Source: Umbilicaria muhlenbergii (taxonomy: Eukaryota; Ascomycota; Lecanoromycetes; Umbilicariales; Umbilicariaceae). Taken from it: DNA of 64,000 nucleotides. A program made the position numbers and the translations under genes. Below are positions 56,935 to 64,000 of this stretch, piece after piece (position 1 is the stretch's first letter; each line of letters opens with the position of its first letter). Where the stretch lies: positions 806,001 through 870,000 of the forward strand of contig KK106982.1 in NCBI GenBank assembly GCA_000611775.1, read 5' to 3'. The notes under the pieces are model-generated. The model worked only from the letters and a program-made list of their open reading frames with translations, was not told the origin of the DNA and did not search any database.

Positions 56935-59899
56935 TTATGACGAACCCTCCCACGCAGGATTCTGCACCAGTGTCAGCCGTGTTCTTCATCAAAGCAAAGC
57001 ACTCCAGGGGTCACTCACTTTTCTCAGTATCACCAGCCCCTCCAGGTTGCTGGCCAAGCTAACATATTCCTCATCTTCCAATTCCGCCCTTTCACCATAG
57101 GCCAGTAGCACCGGCGTGCTCTGTGTTTGCCACCCGGTGATAGTCTTGGGTCGACCTGCTTGACCAACGACATCCACGGCCTGGCCAACTCTTACGTTAA
57201 CTTGTAATGGCTTCAAATCCTCGTCCAAAGTGACCAAGAACCGAGGATGCATCGCTGTTACGATGAAGTAAAGCAGATAATGTGATTCAGCCAAGATGAA
57301 CTGCTTCGCGTCGATCATGGCCACTAGAACCGTGAGTAACCCGGCTGCAGCAACTCGGGAGAGCACTTGACGATCAGTATGGAAGGGGTTGATGGACATG
57401 GTGCCCTTGCCCATGTGCAAAAGACCTTGTGCGATTCGTACCATAAACAGGGAGTTTTGGTCTCGATGATAGTAGCTGGCTAACTGTCGGAGCAGTTGTG
57501 CTAATCTTGCATTGTTCGTTCCTGCGCCTAGAAGACCCATGGCGAAAATGGCGTTGATGGCTACATCATTATCATTGTCATGACTGTACCGTGATAACGT
57601 ATCGTAGACTTTCATCTGGGGGTTGCTTGGGCTGATGAGTCCCAAGGCTAATGGAACGGCTTTCCTGATATTAGGTTCACCATAGTGCATGAGGTGCCCG
57701 AACTGGCGGATGACCATCTCTTGACCGACTTCTTCGCCCATCGATATCAAAGCTAGACCTAGAACCGCGTACGTTTGCAGAAGTTCGTCTCCTTTCTTGT
57801 CGTCGCCATCTTCGATGTGATCATTGCAGATATGCAGCAGCTCTTGCAGCTTCAGGACCGTGCCGGTACCCGCCCAAGCACAGACTTCTGCAAGGACTGC
57901 CGCAGGTTTTGCCATAGGATGTTCGATCGCCTTGAGTGTTTCTAGAACGACCTCAACGTCTTCCTGCCGCCCGAAGAACAGAAGCGCCAACCCAAGAGAC
58001 ATAAACCTCGTCCACTTGTCCTTAAGCTGCTTCTGCCGCTCTTCGTCGAGTAGTGTCGTAATGATAGCCTCACTGACGCGATCATTCGACGAACCAACGA
58101 ATATAAGACCGAGTGACAGAGCGGCCATAGCAGAGAGTTGCATGTCGAGCCCAGTATCCTCCACAATAGGCAGGAGAAGCTCGAGGAGATCTTCCTTGCT
58201 TGTACCGGCGTAAGAGAGTCCAAGGCCCATAATAGACGCCATTCTCATGGGCACACTCTTACTTTCGATGTTGTCCGGGTCGCTAAGCAGAGCCATTGCA
58301 GGGTCGGAGTCTATTCGTACCCCAGAATTGAGAATACCAATAGCCAACAACGCGCCAGCCTTGATCTGATCTTCTTGAGCATACGTGAATTTATCAATCT
58401 TATCAAGACCCATCTCGACATCCCATTGCAACAGCATACCCAAAGACGCAGCAGTGGACATCATGCCGTCATCCTTTGTTTTCCACACCCAGCTGGTCTT
58501 TTCGCCACCTTCTAGCAACATCATCTTATCATTACCAAAGCCCGCATTGGTGAATGCGTTGACGAAGGCGCTGGCCAAATTGTGCCTTGCGGAATCGACA
58601 TTCGTCAAACCTGCCGTCCGGCTGCTCTCCAGGTGACTCTTGTAGATGTCTTCTGGCATCTTTGGTTCGAGAATGTCCAGCTCCTTCGCCAAGGACTTAA
58701 AGTGATCCGGAAGTTTCGTGTTGTTGAGGCATTCAACAAACTCCTGGTCCTCCTCTGAGTCTGAAATTGGGTCCAACCAGATCTGCTGGCGGGCGACAAG
58801 CAACGCCATTTGCTTCTTAAGGGCGAGGTCTGTAGTAGAGTCGAAGTCTTGTCGTATCAGATAGAGATCGTTGAGGCGTATCGCGAGAACCATCGCTTGG
58901 GGAAGTTTTTCATATTGCTTGTAGATATCGTGGGCCGTTCGGAGGAACTGCTGGTCTTCCGGATACGTGAGGAGATTTACCATGCTAACCATGTAAAGAC
59001 AGACTCTTGGATAGGTGTTCTCGTCCAGGTACTTAGGGATTTCCTCGATAATCTCTAACTCGCTCAAGAGATCCACAGCATCCGCCTCGGCATTGTGACT
59101 CAGGAAGTAGGGTACTAGTGTCCGTGCCAGGTCGATCAAATCTTGGTAGTCAACGTCGTCCGTCAGTCTCCTTTGATAGTCTTGCCCGATCTCCAGTGCT
59201 AGATGGCGTATGTATTCATGACCCCATGAACCTAGGTCTTCTGAAGGTGCAAGAAGGCGATATTTGAGCGTCTCCAATTTCTCCTCATCGCCATGGGTCA
59301 TTCCCAGAACTGACAAGATATCCGCAAGCGAGTTCTGTACACTAGATCAGCATACAGACCGCTTGGTTTATAGACTGCACCCACTTTGTTATCCCCAGCC
59401 GGCCATTGCTCGTATGTTGTGGTTAGATCTTCGTAATGTGGTCGGAGGAATTTGAGTGGCTTGGGAACTGCGGTCATGGAAGAGGTCGAGGTCTTGATGA
59501 AGCTTTTAATCGCTTCCATGGCAGGTTTATATAAGCTGGTGTCTTGTTCCTAGCCGTTTACCGTCTTTAGCACAGAGATTCAACCTGTCCAAGCATGTGA
59601 TGAATCCCCTACCTTTAAACGCTCCACCAACATCTCAAGCTCTGTCTTGAGATTCTGGTCCTCTTCATTGAGCTCTTCTGTGACCGCGCGAACACCAGTC
59701 AGCACAGCTCAGCTCCCAACTGGCACGAGGTTGCCGTACCTTCCTTGGGGTCTTCGCCCTTTTCGCCGTTGATTATAGGCAGCCCATCCTTATCCGTCTT
59801 AATATCTCCACCTTTCTTGTCTCCGTTCACGTTTTTGTCATCTACCGCCTTGCCCTTGCCTTTCTCTGCAGCTGTCGGCTCCCCGTTCTCCTTCGCCAT
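56935..59899 (-). CDS. rpn1: 26S proteasome regulatory subunit Rpn1
   Basis: Five exons: complement(56935..56961, 57019..59334, 59385..59549, 59613..59677, 59740..59899); 910 aa. Rpn1 is the base subunit that docks ubiquitin receptors and Ubp6. The N terminus is charged ([20 protein letters not shown]), then [20 protein letters not shown] and [20 protein letters not shown], the usual Rpn1 start. The toroid of PC repeats is seen in [13 protein letters not shown]-like units: [40 protein letters not shown] and [20 protein letters not shown]. The C terminus [20 protein letters not shown]-like sequence ([20 protein letters not shown]) and [10 protein letters not shown] is completed by a 27-nt last exon (NPAWEGSS). 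The ATG at 59899 is the only good start. Confidence 0.96.
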
Positions 59900-60249
59900 A
59901 TTGGGTGACCGCCGATGCTGCACCTTCGACTGTTATGTAAAGGGGAGAGGATTTCTCGGAAGTTGATGACGGGATGTTAGAGGATACAACTGCTTACGTG
60001 AATAAGACTTCGGAAGTAAGGCCTTGTGTGAATAGATGAAGCTCAAGAGTGGCGCGTGGTTGTATTGATGATGTCTCTAGCTGGGCAAGCTCTCATCGGA
60101 GCGCGAGGCGTAGAGCTCGCTAAACTTTCGCCGCAAGACAAGGATTGACGGACGACCACCCCAGGCCCCATCACGTCTCCAGCAAATCACCGGTGGAGCC
60201 GCAGTTATCCCAATAGATTTACCTCCCCTTGGGTCAGAGTCACTACAAG
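59900..60249. promoter_or_regulatory. Divergent promoter region, RPN1 / RIO2
   Basis: 350 bp between divergent starts. I looked for the yeast Rpn4 site (GGTGGCAAA) and did not see it. No other site called. Confidence 0.5.
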
Positions 60250-61655
60250 ATGAAGCTCGATACCAAGGCTCTACGCTATCTCACTCCCGAGGACTGGCGG
60301 GTCCTCACCGCAGTACGCCGGCGCATCCAGACTGCTCATGTCAGCCCTACTCACAGCTAACAAGACGCCCAGGTCGAAATGGGCAGCAAGAATCACGAAG
60401 TCGTCCCGACTCCCTTAATCACCCAAATATCAGGCCTGCGCGGAGGAAGCGGAGTCCATAAGTGCATTTCGAATCTTGCAAAAGTGAACCTCATCGCCAA
60501 AGTCAAGAACGCAAAATGTACTTCGCCCTCTCTCTTCCGGGCTTCTAGCCTACTCTTATCTTATACAAAGCTGACAATTGGCCAGACGATGGCTACCGTC
60601 TCACATACGGCGGTCTCGACTACCTCTCCCTCCACACCCACCTCAAACGCAAAACCCTCTATTCCGTCGGCAACCAAATCGGCGTCGGCAAAGAATCCGA
60701 CATCTTCGTCGTCGCCTGCCCCCGCGGCATCCAGCACGTCCTCAAGATCCACCGTCTCGGCCGCATCTCCTTCCGCACTGTGAAAGCCAACCGCGACTAC
60801 CTGCGCAAGCGCAACTCCGGGTCCTGGATGTACATGAGCCGGCTGGCGGCCCTGAAAGAATTCACCTTCATGACGGCGCTGAGGGATAATGGGTTTCCCG
60901 TGCCGGAGCCCATTGCGCACAGTAGACATACGATCGTGATGAGCCTGATCAATGCGTTTCCGTTGAGACAGATTACGGAAGTGCCGGATCCCGCGGGGCT
61001 GTATTCAGAACTTATCGATATGATTCTACGGTTGGCGCAATTTGGGCTTATTCATGGGGACTTCAACGAGTTCAATATCCTTATCAAGGAAGCTACGGTA
61101 GCTACGGATGCCAAAACCAACGAGAGTGACACCGCATTACCAGAAACCTCCAAAGCACTCACCCCAATCCTTATCGATTTCCCGCAAATGGTGTCAATCG
61201 ATCACGCCAATGCAGCCGGATATTTCGACAGAGACGTCAATTGCATCAAGCGTTTCTTTGAACGAAGATTCCATTTCACCAGTGATGAGCCAGGCCCGTT
61301 CTTTTCAGACGCCCAAGCGCAGGTAAGGAAGAATGACAGTAAAAGATTAGATGTCGAAGTGGAGGCATCGGGATTTTCGAAAAAGATGGCAAAGGAGCTC
61401 GAGACGTATATGCGGGAGGTCGGCGTAGACGGAGATGGTAGCATAGATGAAGGACAGCAAGGCCGCGAATCAGAAGACGATGAGGAGGCCGACGAAGAGG
61501 CAGAGGAGGAAGAGGATTCGAAAAATTCCGCCGATGATAGGGAGCTTCGTAGTGAACAAGATGCTGCTAGAGCATACGACGGCCGTTCGATAGTTGGGGA
61601 AGACATGAACTACAAAGAGCTACGTAGCTTGTCGAGCGTCTCTGACAAGACATGA
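60250..61655 (+). CDS. rio2: Serine/threonine kinase Rio2
   Basis: Three exons: 60250..60312, 60373..60517, 60586..61655; 425 aa. Rio2 is an atypical kinase/ATPase that matures pre-40S ribosomes. It has the N-terminal winged helix (MKLDTKALRYLTPEDWRVLT; HEVVPTPLITQISGLRGG; YDGYRLTYGGLDYLSLHT), the nucleotide loop VGNQIGVGKESDIFVV, the Lys-bearing HVLKIHRLGRISFRTVK, the catalytic loop LIHGDFNEFNILI and the metal-binding LIDFPQMVSIDHANA. The C terminus is an acidic run (EDDEEADEEAEEEEDS), usual for fungal Rio2. Intron 2 separates KNAK from YDGYRL inside the winged helix. No key residue is missing. Confidence 0.96.
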
Positions 61656-62265
61656 TCATAGAATCTTTCACCAATTAAATCTTTGCAGGTGCTCTGCCAG
61701 CGTGAATGTTTCGCTGAATTGAAGCAAATGACGAGCTATTGAAGCGCGGAAGCTAGGCAGGAGCTAAAGCACTAAAAGAAAGGAAATACTAGTAACGGCT
61801 CGAGTGTTTTGATGGGGCCGAAGCCCGATAACAGTTTGCCCTCCCAGAAGATAAGTAGCTAAACGTGCCGAGCACTCCATCCACCATGTCCCTCAGTAAG
61901 AAGCGTTCTTGAAATACCGAAATCACACAAACCGCTCCTTGGCAGATGATGTTGAGAAATATACCCTGGATATGGACTGTGGTATGCATACTATCAGAGC
62001 TAACCCCCAGAATGAGTTGTTGAATTATGGAAGCATCAGGTCTGACCCAGCTTGCCGATTTGCGTGACAATGATGTATAAGAAAGATAGAGGAACTTTAT
62101 TACATGCTCCGTGAACGCTGTCATCTCGCACTTTTCGATCAATGGTGTTGAGATCGAATAGTGGGCTGAACTAGGAAGATCAATTGCGGGTCCGTCCTAA
62201 GGCAACTAGTAATGATGTTAAGCGTCGTTTCAGAATTCCAGTCGAGTAAGAGCACGAAGAGTTCT
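61656..62265. other. Convergent 3' region, RIO2 / RRM protein
   Basis: 610 bp between facing stop codons. A 117-codon minus-strand frame (61789-62142) has no domain. I see no supported gene. Confidence 0.5.
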
Positions 62266-64000
62266 TTAGATGGCACCCTTCGAGGGGGAGGTCTCCGTGG
62301 CTTTTTTTGATGGCGTAACAGCGGTAGCCGCTGTGCACACTGCGCCGTCGTCGCTGGAATCTGGCGTTAGACTACGGCTTGCTTGGTCTGCACTCGTTTC
62401 TTTAGGATCAGTGGCACCGCTGGGGCTACCGCTCGGACTCTCGATTGTAAGGCGAGGAGCATGACGAGCACGAACCGATGGCGCGTTTTCAAGCTTGACT
62501 CTGGCCCCGGTCAGAGCGGAGGTAGCCTGATTTGGGTTGCTCAACGGCGGTGCATAGGTTGCATAACTTTATTTGGAGTCAGCGTGATGCGAAAACAGGA
62601 TCTTGAACACTGATCCTCACATTGGTGATATGGGGGACCGGTTGAGCCAAATTCCATTTGTTCCCTGGATCCGGGCCTGCAGTGGGGTGCTCCCAGGAGG
62701 CGAAGGGTGATGGTAAGGAGACAACGGGCCGAACGCTGCTTGATTATATTCGTCGGTCTTGTATTGCCGACGCTCAGTCGTGCTGGCTTTGAACTGCTTT
62801 TGAAGGTCCGTGTCCGCAAAGCGAATCTGAATGCTAGCCCCATCTTTTCCAATGGGTTTTCCATGGAACTTCTCAATGATCTCCTCGCAGATCTCGTGTG
62901 ATTCGAACCTGCATCAGTCAGTTGATGCATGGATATCGTGAGAAAGACAAATGCAAAGCTAACCGAGCAAACCCTACGCCACGGCTGATACCATTGTCAT
63001 CACGCATTATCTTCTTGGAGAGAATTTGATAGCCCGAGAAGATTGCTGCCAGCATCTACAACACCGTTAGTGCCCAAGAAATGATCCTTGGAGACATGTA
63101 ACTAACTGCCTCATTCATGTCTTTGGGAAGGTTAGACACGTAGAGGTTGGTGTTCTGCGGGTCACTCAAGGTCTTCAATTTGGAATTGTGAGATTCCTAT
63201 AACTATTGTTAGTCAAAAGATTTGGATAAATATCAGTCGTGATAAGCTTGAACCTACTCTAGCCCACTTTGCTTCGTATCCACGGTGGAAAAAGCCACGG
63301 ATGCAATTCTCGCCATGGATGTAGTTGTAGTAATTGATGAACCCGAAGCTACAAGTTCCGTTAGCACGTGCTTTGCAAATCAATGGGAGCAGCAAGCACT
63401 TGCCCTTTACACATCCCCCCTGCCGGCAAGTCCAGGATCGCTTTGCAGCTGATAATCTCGCCAAAACGTGCGCCATACGCATGGAGCATTTCATCGGTGG
63501 TGTTAGGGTGAAGGCCACGGATATATACGTTAGTGACGGCCAAACCATTGCGCAAGCTCTTTTCAAGGGTTCCACGTCCACCACCAGGACTGAACGGGGC
63601 AGGAATAGCCACGGGGATGGCAGGGTCCTTCAAAGTGATGGCATCAAGGTCTGCATATACGTGCTGGCCGTTCGGGGCGACAAGAATCTGGGACGGAACG
63701 TATACTTGAGTTAGCTGCTGTGGAGAAGGCGTACTCCAAGCAGTTGGAGAATGATCCGCGACAGCAACGCCCGCAAGGTATTCACGACCGCGTTGGGGTC
63801 CGAAGAAGGGTGTGCCAGGACCAGTCTCTTCGGTGGAGGACCAAGAGTTGCGGCGAGCTACTGCAAGGTCTGGTACTTCCTCTGGTTTGGGTCGGGAAGA
63901 AAGCCAGGTGGGAGGCTGCGGCGTGTTGGGCACAATCTGTATACCAGGTTGAAATCCGCTGTATGGACCTTGCTGCAAGAATTGCGTTTGGCTGGGAGCT
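62266..64000 (-). CDS. Two-RRM RNA-binding protein, 5' end outside window
   Basis: Six exons visible: complement(62266..62539, 62621..62908, 62964..63055, 63107..63196, 63258..63348, 63404..>64000). The frame is still open at the right edge, so the start lies beyond it. RRM1: NVYIRGLHPNTTDEMLHAYG, then CKAILDLPAGGMCKG joined to FGFINYYNYIHGENCIRGFF. RRM2: TNLYVSNLPKDMNEAMLAAI, GISRGVGFARFESHEICEEI, SIQIRFADTDLQKQFKAST. The order and spacing recall MSSP/RBMS and fission yeast Cip1/Cip2 proteins, which bind 3' UTRs, but the target is unknown. The N-terminal part is Pro/Gln-rich and disordered. One intron (63349..63403) is of GC-AG type, and two others use GTTAGT and GTTAGC donors. Confidence 0.87.

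Noticed and set aside
1-64000. Secondary-metabolite cluster, CRISPR array, LTR or virus-derived element
   Set aside because: No PKS, NRPS or terpene synthase signature, no regularly spaced repeats and no reverse transcriptase, integrase or capsid signature was seen on either strand.

Overview
This window is nuclear DNA of a filamentous ascomycete (Pezizomycotina). The genes are closely packed and carry many short introns, mostly 45-90 nt, with GTAAGT/GTGAGT-type donors and CTAAC-like branch sites just before the acceptor. The encoded proteins (Mdv1, Clr2, a KTR mannosyltransferase, a Zn2Cys6 regulator, Asa1) are fungal. I cannot place it more narrowly than Pezizomycotina; Dothideomycetes, Eurotiomycetes and Lecanoromycetes all remain possible. 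Exon-intron models below were built by hand: a join was accepted when it kept the frame and restored the protein family's expected sequence.

Layout. 0-10 kb: SH3 membrane protein (-), MDV1 mitochondrial fission WD40 protein (-), ARO7 chorismate mutase (+), BCP1 (-), GUA1 GMP synthase (+). 10-20 kb: a 132-aa unknown protein (+), VPS15 kinase (+), LEA1/U2A' (+), a tautomerase with a long low-complexity tail (-). 21-32 kb: PAT1 (-), KTR-type mannosyltransferase (+), MRPS12 (-), a HAD phosphatase (-), MDM33/SHE9 (+), a class I glutamine amidotransferase (-). 32.2-35.5 kb: a gene-poor island with one unrecognised ORF, a tRNA-Thr-like relic and a short element with inverted ends. 35-46 kb: Zn2Cys6 regulator (-), ASA1 (+), DBP7 (-), PAN6 (+), POP4 (-). 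46-64 kb: SNF2-PHD ATPase (+), CLR2 (+), a GPAT/DHAPAT-type acyltransferase (-), RPN1 (-), RIO2 (+) and a two-RRM RNA-binding protein (-) that runs off the right edge.

Most genes are conserved housekeeping functions: ribosome biogenesis (DBP7, RIO2, BCP1), RNA processing and decay (LEA1, POP4, PAT1), amino acid/nucleotide/vitamin synthesis (ARO7, GUA1, PAN6), the proteasome (RPN1), membrane traffic (VPS15) and mitochondrial shape (MDV1, MDM33). There is no operon logic. Neighbours share short divergent promoters or converge closely, the tightest being ASA1/DBP7 with 15 bp between stop codons. The neighbourhood most suggestive of a shared function is SNF2-PHD next to CLR2, which recalls the fission yeast SHREC silencing complex. 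I saw no secondary-metabolite cluster, no LTR element or virus-derived element, and no strong candidate for an entirely new system. The more unusual items are the tautomerase fused to a repetitive tail, two short inverted-repeat elements (one inside an intron), the tRNA relic, and several unusual splice sites.
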